From positions 1 through 64,000 of the forward strand of contig CASCUT010000005.1 of NCBI GenBank assembly GCA_949155365.1: a DNA stretch of 64,000 nt. Direction: 5' to 3'. This DNA comes from an uncultured Clostridia bacterium. Lineage in GTDB: Bacteria; Bacillota; Clostridia; TANB77; CAG-508. Positions within the stretch are counted from its first letter, which is position 1. Every line of letters starts with the position of its first letter. The notes beneath the pieces were generated by a model. It saw only the letters and a program-made list of their open reading frames with translations, was not told the DNA's origin and did no database searches. The translations under genes were made by a program, and so were the position numbers. Of this stretch, positions 1-9,628 are shown piece after piece.

Positions 1-45
1 CACTACGGACTTTCACCGATTAGTTAAACGACATGCCTGTCGCAC
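1..45 (-). mobile_element. Probable 5' end of a group II intron (class C-like), continuing off the left edge
   Basis: Minus strand reads GTGCGACAGGCATGTCGTTTAACTAATCGGTGAAAGTCC, resembling bacterial group II intron 5' ends (GUGCGAC...GGUGAAAGUCC), immediately after the terminator T-run of rny. Confidence 0.5.
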
Positions 46-50
46 TACAA

Positions 51-85
51 AAAAACTACTAGGCAATGTGTGCCTAGTAGTTTTT
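51..85 (-). terminator. Intrinsic terminator of rny
   Basis: Stem actactaggca/tgcctagtagt with loop atgtg and T-run on the minus strand. Confidence 0.8.
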
Positions 86-86
86 C

Positions 87-1631
87 TTATTTTGCATAAT
101 CAATGACTCTTGTTTCTCTTATAATGTTTACTTTTATTTGTCCTGGATAATCCATTTCGTCTTCAATTCTCTTTGCAACATCTCTTGCCATTAATGTCAT
201 TTGCGCATCTGATATCTTCTCTGGTTTTACAACAAGTCTAATTTCACGACCTGCTTGGATGGCAAAGGATTTGTCTACTCCTTCAAAAGAGTCTGCTATT
301 TCTTCTAGTTGTTGTAATCTCTTTATGTAGGCTTCTAAGGTTTCTCTTCTTGCTCCTGGGCGAGAAGCTGAAATTGCATCTGCTGCTTGTACTAATACTG
401 CTTCAATTGATTTTGGCTCTACATCTCCATGGTGAGCTTGTACTGCATTTAATACCATTTCATTTTCCTTAAATTTACGAAGAACATCTACACCGATTTC
501 TACGTGTGTTCCTTCCATGTCATGATCTAATGCTTTTCCGATGTCATGTAGTAACCCTGCTCTTCTTGCTATTTTAGGGTCTAGTCCTAGTTCTTCTGCC
601 ATAATTCTTGCTAAATTAGAAACTTCAATTGAATGGTTTAAAACATTTTGTCCATAACTTGTTCTGTATTTCAATTTTCCTAGTAATTTAATAATATCTG
701 GGTGAAGACCTATAACGCCTGCTTCCATCGCTGCTCTTTCGCCTTCTTCCTTAATGGTTGCTTCTAATTCTTCTTTTGCTTTTTCTACCATTTCTTCGAT
801 TTTCGCTGGATGAATTCTTCCATCTTCAATTAGCTTTTCTAATGCCATTTTTGCTACTTCTCTACGTAATGGGTCAAAGCCTGAAATAACGACTGCTTCT
901 GGTGTATCATCAATAATTAAATCAATTCCAGTTAAAGTTTCTAACGTTTTAATGTTTCTTCCTTCTCTACCGATAATTCTTCCTTTCATATCATCATTTG
1001 GAAGTGATACAATTGAGACAGTTGTTTCTTGAGAGTGGTCTGCTGCACATTTTTGGATGGCATAACCAATGATATTTTTTGCTGTTTTATCTGCAGTTTC
1101 TTTTGCTTTTTGTTCTAACTCTTTGATTAATGTGGCTTTTTCCACTGTAATTTGTTTTTCTACTTCTGTTAATAGTTGTTTTTTCGCTTCTTCTGTTGAC
1201 AAGTTTGCAATGCGTTGTAATTCTTGCATTTGTTTTTCCACTAAACCTTCTAGTTCTTGTTTTTTCTTGTCATTTTCTTCTACTTTGCCACTTAATTCTT
1301 TTTCTTTTCGTTCTAATTGATTCATTCTATTTTCTAGATTTTCTTCTTTTTGAATTAAACGTTTCTCTTGTAATTGTACTTCGCCTCTTCTTTCTCTAAC
1401 CTCTTGATCTAATTCTTTTCTAGCTGACATGATCTCTTCTTTTGCCTTAAAGATTTCTTCTTTTTTCTTGTTTTCTGCTTCTTTATTTGCTAATTCTATA
1501 ATTCTTTTAGCTTCATTTTCTGCACTTTTCATTTTAGATTCTGCTATTTTCTTGCGGATGGTAAATCCTACCAATGTGAAAATAACGGCTGAGATTAGAA
1601 AAATGGCGATATTAATTATGATTTCATTCAT
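87..1631 (-). CDS. rny: Ribonuclease Y (N-terminal TM, coiled coil, KH and HD domains)
   Basis: KH motif [17 protein letters not shown] motif [13 protein letters not shown]-terminal TM helix. Confidence 0.95.
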   Translation of the reverse strand: MNEIIINIAIFLISAVIFTLVGFTIRKKIAESKMKSAENEAKRIIELANKEAENKKKEEIFKAKEEIMSARKELDQEVRERRGEVQLQEKRLIQKEENLENRMNQLERKEKELSGKVEENDKKKQELEGLVEKQMQELQRIANLSTEEAKKQLLTEVEKQITVEKATLIKELEQKAKETADKTAKNIIGYAIQKCAADHSQETTVSIVSLPNDDMKGRIIGREGRNIKTLETLTGIDLIIDDTPEAVVISGFDPLRREVAKMALEKLIEDGRIHPAKIEEMVEKAKEELEATIKEEGERAAMEAGVIGLHPDIIKLLGKLKYRTSYGQNVLNHSIEVSNLARIMAEELGLDPKIARRAGLLHDIGKALDHDMEGTHVEIGVDVLRKFKENEMVLNAVQAHHGDVEPKSIEAVLVQAADAISASRPGARRETLEAYIKRLQQLEEIADSFEGVDKSFAIQAGREIRLVVKPEKISDAQMTLMARDVAKRIEDEMDYPGQIKVNIIRETRVIDYAK

Positions 1632-1885
1632 AATTTTACACCTCTTTCTATTTGATTTTCAATGTACATAAATATATATCTTTTACTTTTAACTTTTGTT
1701 ATTAAAAGTCATTTTGCGCTGATTGCGTTTTTAGAATATATTTTGTCTCCTATTCTATTTTATATTTATTCTTGAAAAGTGTCAAGGGCTTTTGGACAAT
1801 TGGTAAAAAAAGATAGTTAGAAGTTAGAATACTAGCAATTTTTTCGAAGTCTTTTTCAGTATTTCAACTTCCAATTTCTAACATA

Positions 1886-1914
1886 AAAAATCAGCCTAAG
1901 CTGATTTTTTTTAT
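1886..1914 (-). terminator. Intrinsic terminator downstream of xerD-like gene
   Basis: aaaaaatcagcctaagctgatttttttt palindrome. Confidence 0.65.
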
Positions 1915-2792
1915 GCTCTTGGGTGAGCTTTTTTATATACGTTTTTTAATCCACTATCTTGAAATTGCATATATACTTGTGTTGATGATATATCCGAATG
2001 TCCAAGCATGTTTTGAATTGCTTTTAAATCTGCTCCATTTTGTAGTAAATGTGTTGCAAAAGAGTGTCTTAATACATGTGGTGTTATGTCTTTTGTAATG
2101 TGTGCTTGTTCTTTATAGTATTTTACAATTTTCCAGAAACCTTGTCTAGTTAATCTTTGACCATTTACATTAACGAATAATGCTTTTACCGTTTCATCAT
2201 GAATTAATACTGGTCTTGCTTCTTCAATATATTCTTTTAATGCTTTTAATGCTAACGTTCCTAAAGGAATATTTCTTTGTTTTGAACCAGAGTGACAAAC
2301 AACATAACCTTCTTCTAATTTTACATCGTCGATGTCTAATGAAATAATTTCTGTTACTCTCATTCCTGTAGCATAAGCAAATTCTAACATTGCTTTGTCT
2401 CTTGTTCCTTTTAGATCGACATCTTTTGGTTGATCTAATAATAGTTCTACTTCTTGTGCAGTTAATACGCTTGGTGCTCTTTTCTCAATTTTTGGTGATT
2501 GAATATTATTTGTTGGGTCTACTTTTACTTTTTTATTTCTTACTAAGAATTGATAAAAAGAACGTATTGAAGCTAAACTTCTTGATATTGTTGATGCTTT
2601 TTTTCCTACTTCTTGTAAATGTTCTAAATATGCCTTAATATCTTCTTCTTGCATTTTTGCATAATTTAATTGATTGCTTTCAACATATTTGTTGAAATAT
2701 ACAATATCTCTCCTATATGATTGTAATGTGTTGTCTGATGCCTTCTTCTCATTTTGAAGAAATTCTAAAAAAAGTTTTACTTGTTTTTCCAT
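1911..2792 (-). CDS. xerD: Tyrosine recombinase XerD-like
   Basis: HVLRHSFATHLLQNGADLKAIQNMLGHSDISSTQVYMQ catalytic region, ATGMRVTE. Confidence 0.9.
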   Translation of the reverse strand: MEKQVKLFLEFLQNEKKASDNTLQSYRRDIVYFNKYVESNQLNYAKMQEEDIKAYLEHLQEVGKKASTISRSLASIRSFYQFLVRNKKVKVDPTNNIQSPKIEKRAPSVLTAQEVELLLDQPKDVDLKGTRDKAMLEFAYATGMRVTEIISLDIDDVKLEEGYVVCHSGSKQRNIPLGTLALKALKEYIEEARPVLIHDETVKALFVNVNGQRLTRQGFWKIVKYYKEQAHITKDITPHVLRHSFATHLLQNGADLKAIQNMLGHSDISSTQVYMQFQDSGLKNVYKKAHPRA

Positions 2793-2945
2793 TTGATTTA
2801 GCTCCCCTATCTTTATTTTTATTTAACTTACGTAAACTGTATATGTTATATCAAATTCCTTGTCAATTGTAAAGACATTTTTCTAAAAAAATTTATATTT
2901 TTTCACGTTATTTTTGTTTTTGTGCTATTTTTCAACATTTTTATC

Positions 2946-3593
2946 TTAAAAATATTTCACGCATGCACTTATTAAAGTATTTGAACCATAAACTTCCATT
3001 ATTGTTGCAACCATTAATATCGCTAACATAAAAAGAGAAAATATAGTATGTCTTACAATTTCTATCTTTATATTCTCTTTTCTTTTATCTTTCATAATAG
3101 ATTGATACAATTTTATTCCACTTACTGCTAATGCTAAGATAACAGGAATAATAAAAATGTTTTGTAGCACCAAACTAAGAATACAAAACAACGTTCCCTT
3201 TCCTGTTCCCAAAGTATATAAAATAGAAGAAATCGTATATCCCAAAGAAAATCCTCGAAAAGCAACCAAACCATATACCATAGGAATCCCTATTACCATA
3301 CATCCCATAAACCACATTAAAAAAGTAAATACAATATGATTTCCCATTACCGTTTTTAATAAACTAATCGAATCAATTTGATAATCCGTTTTTAGTGAAT
3401 ATAGAAAAGTAGTAAGTTCATTTTCTATTTGCTGTTTCGTTCCTATCTCTACATGGTTAATAAAAAAAACACCTGCTACAATTCCAATCAAAAACAGAAT
3501 ACAAACAATACTATATTGCTTTGCATTATGATAAATATGATTTTCTATTATACGCAAAATCTGACTTTTACCTTTTCTCTCTTGTTTCCTCAT
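2946..3593 (-). CDS. spoIIM: Stage II sporulation protein M
   Basis: Membrane protein with GLVAFRGFSLGYTISSILYTLGTGKG motif typical of SpoIIM. Confidence 0.8.
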   Translation of the reverse strand: MRKQERKGKSQILRIIENHIYHNAKQYSIVCILFLIGIVAGVFFINHVEIGTKQQIENELTTFLYSLKTDYQIDSISLLKTVMGNHIVFTFLMWFMGCMVIGIPMVYGLVAFRGFSLGYTISSILYTLGTGKGTLFCILSLVLQNIFIIPVILALAVSGIKLYQSIMKDKRKENIKIEIVRHTIFSLFMLAILMVATIMEVYGSNTLISACVKYF

Positions 3594-3661
3594 ACCTTTC
3601 CTCCTTGTGGTGTTTCTACATAATGTCTATTCCATAAAAAACTCTTTTAGAACCAAAAAAA

Positions 3662-3799
3662 TAAATTTTAGGGACGGGTCTAAAAATTTAATTTTACCCA
3701 TCCCTAAAATTTTCTATCTCATTTAAAATATTAGAACTTCTATATTCTCTTTTGAAAAAACTAAGTTTTTTAAATTTTTAGACCCGTTCCTAAAATTTA
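3662..3799. repeat. GGGACG-type palindromic repeat pair
   Basis: taaattttagggacgggtctaaaaatttaa (3662-3691) inverted against ttaaatttttagacccgttcctaaaattta (3770-3799), one mismatch. Confidence 0.8.
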
Positions 3800-4985
3800 T
3801 TTTACTTTTCCGGTAGACTCCGCCTCCGCCGGATTGTATGGTTATGTTTCCTTCTCTTGATTCTATTATTTTGGTTGCAATTTTTTCTCCTACTACTGCT
3901 TCTATATCGTCCTTTGAAATTTTGTGTAGTATTGTCATTTCTGTTCCAAAGTGATTTAGTAGTTTTTCAATTTGCTTTGCTCCTACTCCTGGTACAAATT
4001 GAAGTGGTATTTGATAGATATATGGTGGTCTTGTTTTTGGACTTTTGGTTTCTTTTTTGTCTTTGATTTGCTCTATTCTGTCAAATACTCCGAAGGTTAC
4101 TTTTGGACTACCACATTTTGGACAAATACTAACTGGCTCTTTTGTTTCAATTGTTGTTTCGCAAGCGTCACAATAGGTTCTATGGTATTTTCCTAATTTT
4201 GGGTCTAATCCGTAATTTGCTATTACTTTTCTTCCGTCTTCTCCTTTTAGGGCTTTTACTATTTCTTTGAATGATATGTTTTCTACTTGCATTTTATTGT
4301 ATTCTCTTGCTATTTTTGGAAGAGAATGTGCATCTGAATTGGTTACAAAGGTTTTGGTTTCTAGTTCTGTGATTGTGTCTGCTAGAAAGGTGTCAGAGCT
4401 TAATCCTAATTCTACTGCAAATATCTTGTCTGCTTTTTCTTTAAAGATTTCTTCTAGTCGGTCTGTACAGTTTCCATAGTAACTTTTGTGTGGTGTAAAT
4501 ATATGTGCTGGTATTAATATTCCATGATATTGTTCTACTAAATCAATTAATTCATAACCAGATAAGTCAGAACGTTGTGTACTTAGTGTTATATTTTTGA
4601 TGTGATGACTCATTTCTTCTGAAAATCCTTTTATGTCTTTTAAATGGGGAAAGAAACATACATTATGGGCAGAACCTTTATGTCCATTTCTTCCTATTTC
4701 AGAGGTTTCTACTTCGCTTCCTAATAAGATGCATACTTTTTCTTTATAGATAATTCCTCCTTCTTCTATTTCATAAGCTTCTCCTGTTTTTAAAAAGTTT
4801 TCGATGTCTTCTATTACATAAGGTGAGGCACAATCTATTATTCCTACTACTTGTATTCCTTTTCTTTCATAACACTCTTTTGCAATATTCGCAAAGTTTA
4901 GCGACCTTGCAGCTGTGATTTTAATTGGTTTTCCTTGTTCTGATCTTCCTATGTGAACATGTAAATCGGCAAATATTTCATTCAT
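3797..4985 (-). CDS. EndoQ-like PHP-domain nuclease; C-terminus requires +1 shift at CGG (3810-3812)
   Basis: PHP motif ADLHVHIGRS, zinc ribbon CDAC...CPKCG, HhH region; +1 at CGG gives GGGGVYGKVK* instead of GGGGVYRKSKINFRNGS... running into the repeat. Confidence 0.85.
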
Positions 4986-5010
4986 TTTTTTCTTCTTCCT
5001 TTCTTACTTA

Positions 5011-5057
5011 AAAAACGTTCTTTTTGAAATATATTCACTTCAAAAAGAAACGTTTTT
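5011..5057 (-). terminator. Intrinsic terminator
   Basis: aaaaaacgttctttttgaa...ttcaaaaagaaacgttttt hairpin. Confidence 0.6.
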
Positions 5058-5058
5058 G

Positions 5059-5298
5059 CTATCTTTCTATTTCATCTCTAAATACAATTGGTTCTATTTC
5101 TGTTGGGTCAAAATAAATTTTCTCTGGTGCTTTTGCTTTGTTATTTTCTCTTGCCTTTTCTTCCATTTCTTTCATTCTCTTTTGTAGAGTTTCATACGCA
5201 TTTACTGCTACAATAATCGATTGTTTTGTGTCTTTGGCATGATTCATTGTATTGGAAATATAGTCTATCCCCGGAGTAAGTCCACTTGTTCTGTTCAT
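5059..5298 (-). CDS. Hypothetical protein
   Basis: 79 aa ORF abutting the next gene; charged. Confidence 0.5.
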   Translation of the reverse strand: MNRTSGLTPGIDYISNTMNHAKDTKQSIIVAVNAYETLQKRMKEMEEKARENNKAKAPEKIYFDPTEIEPIVFRDEIER

Positions 5299-5299
5299 A

Positions 5300-5842
5300 T
5301 TATATATACACCTCCTGCATTTTACTAATAAATTCTTTGAATTGTTCTAAATATCGATTATATTTTCCTTTTAGGTTACGATATTCTAGTAATACTAATG
5401 CTTCATCTGGCTTAAATCCAATTCTTTCTGGTCTATCTAAGAGCATTCCTCCAAATTGATCTACTAATTCTAAGATATCACTTTCTTTTTCTCTTGGAAA
5501 ACTTTCAGAATATCGATTTACTTCTTCACAGATTTTACAGAAACGCTTTGAAAATCCTAGTTCACTTAAATATTCTGCTCCTTGTTTGGCATAGGTATGC
5601 ACTTGTTCTAAATCACTGAAATTTGCTGGCTTTTTACAATTGCATAGTAAACAAGCAGTAATTACTAAATTACTGTCTACTTCTATTTTCATTGTTTCGA
5701 TAAATAGCTTGGTAAGTTCTGTTTTTAGCACAACCGATTTATCAAAGAAAACATGTGCTTTTTTTTCTAAGTAGTACATGATTTCCATTTTTCTAACCCA
5801 ATCTTCTTCTTTTAAAATGTATTCTGCAAAAGTTCCTTCCAT
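5300..5842 (-). CDS. Hypothetical protein, possibly HD-like helical
   Basis: 180 aa ORF; helical composition. Confidence 0.5.
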   Translation of the reverse strand: MEGTFAEYILKEEDWVRKMEIMYYLEKKAHVFFDKSVVLKTELTKLFIETMKIEVDSNLVITACLLCNCKKPANFSDLEQVHTYAKQGAEYLSELGFSKRFCKICEEVNRYSESFPREKESDILELVDQFGGMLLDRPERIGFKPDEALVLLEYRNLKGKYNRYLEQFKEFISKMQEVYI

Positions 5843-6088
5843 ATAACCCCTCCTATGGAATTTTTGTCTTACGTAACTCCTTTTTCTTTCATTATATGCT
5901 AATAACGCACATAATTCAACAATGTTACAGAATTGTTATATAATTGTCATATCTGTGTAAAATTTATTATCTTAACTATCTATTAAGGGCGATTTGCTAG
6001 TATCTGTCTTTTTAAAAACTTGCCCTACTTTTACTAGGAATGTGTTTTTAGAAAGCTTCCACTGCTAATCGCCCCTATTTATTATGTT

Positions 6089-7324
6089 CTATGATAAAAT
6101 TACCAATTTGTTTGTGTAGTCTAAATTTGCCCAAGAGTCATATTCATAACCTAATGTGTAAATATTGGTAGCAAAAATGTCTCGTTCTAACATTTCTTTT
6201 AGTATTCTATTGGTATTTTGCTCTGTATATTTTTTTACAGAAGTAATCATCTGAATTTTTGGATTAATATGACATATGTCAGATAACATTTCTTTTCCTT
6301 TGTTATTAAATCCCAACACCCTTGCATATGGTGTTACTTTTTTTGAATTTGCCATATCTTTTTTGCTAATACCTAAGAGAGCATATAATAGAATACGTTG
6401 AATTCTAGTTTGGGTGTATCGTTTTGATTTTATAATATTGACTAAGTCAATTAGATTATTACAAGAGTTTGCTCCATTCTTTATTGCATTTTCTAACCCT
6501 TCTGCTACATCTGGTAAATCTGCTATTTCTTTTATTGACATTTTTCTTAAATTGTATAAAATTTCTTTTTCGTATTTTACTAAGTCTAGTACATAATTTC
6601 CTTTTTCAATTTCTTTTTTTAGTAACAGGTAAGAATTTTTTGGCATTACTTTTCTTAAGTCATCATATTGTTCTCTTGCTACTAATTTTCGAATTGCGGT
6701 ACTACTTGCAAATTCGTCTACTATTTTTTCGTCGTTATAGTATACTTTTTTACGTTCTATTGAAAATGGCCTCATATCACTTTTCAACCTTTTTAGTGCT
6801 TTTAGATATTCAATTCCTAAAATGTTATTTGGTCCAGACAAAATATTCGCATAACGTTTAATGTCGTTTAAATACATCATTAGTGCATTTTCTCTTGCTT
6901 TTGGATAAGAAATACCTTTTCCAAGTTCATGATTTAAAATGGCAGTATATTCTTTTGGCTCATTATATAAGACATTCGCAATATTGTTTAATGCTGCAAA
7001 GTCTGCTGTTTCTGTTCCAAAACAAAGGGTATCTACTATTTTTAAACTATCTAATATTTTTATAGCACCTTCTGCAAAATTTTCTGCACTTGAAATGCTG
7101 TATATGGTAGGAAGCTCTAATACAATATCCACTCCGTTTTCTAATGCCATTTGTGCTTTTATCCATTTATTGACTAAGGCTGTGTTTCCTCTTTGAGCAA
7201 AGTTTCCAGACATGATAGCTACAACATATTCTGCTCCTGTTTGCCTTTTTGCTTCTTCTATTTGGTATAAATGTCCATTATGAAATGGATTATATTCTGT
7301 AATAATTCCTAATACAGTTGCCAT
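6089..7324 (-). CDS. tmcAL: tRNA(Met) cytidine acetate ligase (TmcAL, YlbM family)
   Basis: N-terminus MATVLGIITEYNPFHNGHLYQIEEAKRQTGAEYVVAIMSGNFAQRG. Confidence 0.9.
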   Translation of the reverse strand: MATVLGIITEYNPFHNGHLYQIEEAKRQTGAEYVVAIMSGNFAQRGNTALVNKWIKAQMALENGVDIVLELPTIYSISSAENFAEGAIKILDSLKIVDTLCFGTETADFAALNNIANVLYNEPKEYTAILNHELGKGISYPKARENALMMYLNDIKRYANILSGPNNILGIEYLKALKRLKSDMRPFSIERKKVYYNDEKIVDEFASSTAIRKLVAREQYDDLRKVMPKNSYLLLKKEIEKGNYVLDLVKYEKEILYNLRKMSIKEIADLPDVAEGLENAIKNGANSCNNLIDLVNIIKSKRYTQTRIQRILLYALLGISKKDMANSKKVTPYARVLGFNNKGKEMLSDICHINPKIQMITSVKKYTEQNTNRILKEMLERDIFATNIYTLGYEYDSWANLDYTNKLVILS

Positions 7325-7530
7325 TTTTAAGCTCCTTCCTTTTTTGTTTTCGTTATTTTTCTCTATTGGTTTTTCAGTGGATGTAGTAATTTTATCATTT
7401 TTTATTTCTCTTTTTTTGCAATTTGTACATCTACTTTGATTTTATTTTTTTGTTTAGTACTTGTATCCTTTTTATTTCCTTGATATAATATCATAAGTTT
7501 TAAAATTTTACAATCGAAAGGACAAATATT

Positions 7531-7964
7531 ATGGAAGAAATTACAATTTATACAGATGGTGCTTGCTCTCGGTAATCCAGGTCCACGGTGGATGGGGTGC
7601 TATTTTAATGCGTGGGGACTATCAAAAGGAGATTTCTGGTGGTTTAGCCAATACCACTAATAATGTGATGGAGTTAACTGCTGTGATAGAAGCTCTGCGA
7701 TTAGTAAAGTATCCTTGTAAAATTAAAGTTTACAGCGATAGTGCTTATGTGGTAAATGCTTTCCTACAAGGCTGGATTTATAACTGGATAAAAAAAGGAT
7801 GGAAAACAGCGGATGGTAATCTTGTAAAAAATAAAGAATTATGGGAAACTCTATATCAATTTACCAAAACACATCAGATTGAATTTATTAAAGTAAAAGG
7901 TCATAGTGATAATGCATTTAATAATCGCTGTGATGAACTAGCAAGAAATGCGATTCCCAATTAA
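7531..7964 (+). CDS. rnhA: Ribonuclease HI; needs two +1 shifts, at CGG 7570-7572 and CGG 7586-7588
   Basis: Skipping C7570 and C7586 gives [37 protein letters not shown]...MELTAVIEAL...YSDSAYV...KVKGHSDNAFNNRCDELA, a complete RNase HI with catalytic residues. Confidence 0.9.
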
Positions 7965-8101
7965 ATTCTAAGAAAATATTTTGTTTTTTCTAGTCAATAT
8001 GCCTTTGTTTATTTTCTTTTCACAATAGGATTTATTTATTTGAAAGAATCGTACCAATAAAAGAAAACATATGGTATAATAAAGTTGTAAAATCATAAAT
8101 T

Positions 8102-8803
8102 ATGGTAAGGAGGATTATTATGATTGAAGAACCAAATCAAGAACCTGTTATGGAACAGGTAGACAACAATTTTATTCCTAAAACATTTTTCTGGATGTTT
8201 TTAGGATTATTAGGAACTGCTATTGTAGCATGGTATACCTATTCTTCTGGACTATTTCTTAACATTTTGGTAAACGGCTCTTTTAGCATTCTTCTTATTG
8301 TAGAACTTGTTGTTGTTTTACTATTTTCTTTCCTATTTAGGAAACTTTCTCCTACGATGGTAGGAATTTTGTATTTTATTTATGCAGCGGTAAATGGTGT
8401 TTCTCTTGCTACTATTTTTGTAGTATTTGAACTTCAGTCCATTGTTTTACTATTTGTTACTTCTGCTGTATTATTTGGAGGATTAGCCTTATATGGATAT
8501 AAAACTTCAAAAGATTTAAGTAGTTGGCATACCATTTTGTTTGGAACTTTACTGGCTGGTTTAGTCGTAAGTATTATCAACTTATTATTAAAAAATACTA
8601 TGTTAGATATTATCTTAGATTGGGTTATTCTTCTTGTATTCTTTGGTATTACAGCTTATGATATGAATAAGATAAAACAATTAAGTTTAGACCCAAATTT
8701 AGATAAAAGTAAATTACATATTTATGGTGCTATGGAATTGTACTTAGACTTTATCAATATTTTCTTACGAATTTTATCTATTTTTGGAAAGAGAAGAAAT
8801 TAA
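8102..8803 (+). CDS. Bax inhibitor-1/YccA family membrane protein
   Basis: Seven-TM pattern, ITAYDMNKIKQL and YLDFINIFLRILSIFGKRRN C-terminus. Confidence 0.85.
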   Translation: MVRRIIMIEEPNQEPVMEQVDNNFIPKTFFWMFLGLLGTAIVAWYTYSSGLFLNILVNGSFSILLIVELVVVLLFSFLFRKLSPTMVGILYFIYAAVNGVSLATIFVVFELQSIVLLFVTSAVLFGGLALYGYKTSKDLSSWHTILFGTLLAGLVVSIINLLLKNTMLDIILDWVILLVFFGITAYDMNKIKQLSLDPNLDKSKLHIYGAMELYLDFINIFLRILSIFGKRRN

Positions 8804-8810
8804 AAACAAA

Positions 8811-8856
8811 CAAAAAAGAAAGGATAAACTTTATATAAAGTTTACCCTTTCTTTTT
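8811..8856. terminator. Bidirectional intrinsic terminator
   Basis: aaagaaaggataaactttatataaagtttaccctttctttt hairpin. Confidence 0.65.
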
Positions 8857-8903
8857 TGTTTGTTTTTTCGTCTAGGTTAAAATTCTATCTTACCGTTACA
8901 TCA

Positions 8904-9053
8904 CTATATCTCCACTCTTTCAAGAGTCGATTCAAACTTTTCCGCTTTCAGCTTTTTGTTCTCTTTTCTAAGCTCTGCATTCTGGTTGCTTAGCCGTCTG
9001 TTCTCCTCACGAAGTTCCTCCAGTTCCTCTAATAATCTTTTCATATCTGTCAT
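8904..9053 (-). CDS. Small coiled-coil protein (49 aa)
   Basis: MTDMKRLLEELEELREENRRLSNQNAELRKENKKLKAEKFESTLERVEI; too short for the ORF track; resembles the 91 aa neighbour. Confidence 0.45.
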   Translation of the reverse strand: MTDMKRLLEELEELREENRRLSNQNAELRKENKKLKAEKFESTLERVEI

Positions 9054-9121
9054 GCTGTTTTCCCCCTTAATCGATTTTTCCTCTTTTTATGGAACTTTTA
9101 TTCCTGCGTGTTCATGCAATC

Positions 9122-9397
9122 CTATTCTTTTGGCCTAATTATAATTGCAACTAATTCTCGCAATTTGCTTTTATATAAAGCATTTTCTTTCTTTAACTCT
9201 GCCAATTCCTTCCGGAGTTCCTCATTTTGCTTGCGCAACTCCTTGTTTTCTACCGACTGCATTTCACATAAGCCAGACGCTACCTGCAATGTTATTTGAT
9301 TTTCTTTAACCAAACGGCTTTGTTCTTCCAAAACTTCTTCCAATTTCTCTACTAATTTCATATCTATCACTTGTTTTCCCTCCTTAATGATGTGCAT
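9122..9397 (-). CDS. Small coiled-coil protein
   Basis: Heptad-rich KELRKQNEELRKELAELKKENALYKSKLREL. Confidence 0.6.
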   Translation of the reverse strand: MHIIKEGKQVIDMKLVEKLEEVLEEQSRLVKENQITLQVASGLCEMQSVENKELRKQNEELRKELAELKKENALYKSKLRELVAIIIRPKE

Positions 9398-9580
9398 TTA
9401 CTTATTTTGCTGACGATGATAGATTATCTGTTTTCGAACTACTGGATTCTTGTAGTTACTTTTGGATAAGTGAACCTGACAAGCTACATTTGCTGTCTTC
9501 TCGTTCCGCTTCACTTCATAAAAAATGGTTCTAAAAATGAGTCTTTTAATCGTTTCTTTCCATTCTGTAAATCCATTCAT
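9398..9580 (-). CDS. Small basic hypothetical protein
   Basis: 60 aa ORF adjoining the coiled-coil gene. Confidence 0.35.
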   Translation of the reverse strand: MNGFTEWKETIKRLIFRTIFYEVKRNEKTANVACQVHLSKSNYKNPVVRKQIIYHRQQNK

Positions 9581-9628
9581 AGTAATGATACCTCCTAGAC
9601 ATTTATATAAAACTCTCCTTTTATTTTA

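Noticed and set aside
1069-1671. Plus-strand ORFs antisense to rny and to most other minus-strand genes in the supplied track
   Set aside because: They lie opposite well-supported conserved genes and have low-complexity, hydrophobic translations typical of antisense ORFs in AT-rich DNA.
3723-3809. Repeat-encoded C-terminal extension of the EndoQ-like protein (RKSKINFRNGSKNLKNLVFSKENIEVLIF)
   Set aside because: +1 at CGG gives a natural GGGGVYGKVK* end before the repeat, so the extension is probably an artefact of zero-frame translation.
7531-7964. Sequencing or assembly indels as a full explanation of the frame breaks
   Set aside because: The eight sites are not homopolymers or a common motif, all are +1, all are CGG in codon phase, and all give Gly. 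Random errors should also occur in other phases and at other triplets. Raw reads are still needed to exclude this formally.
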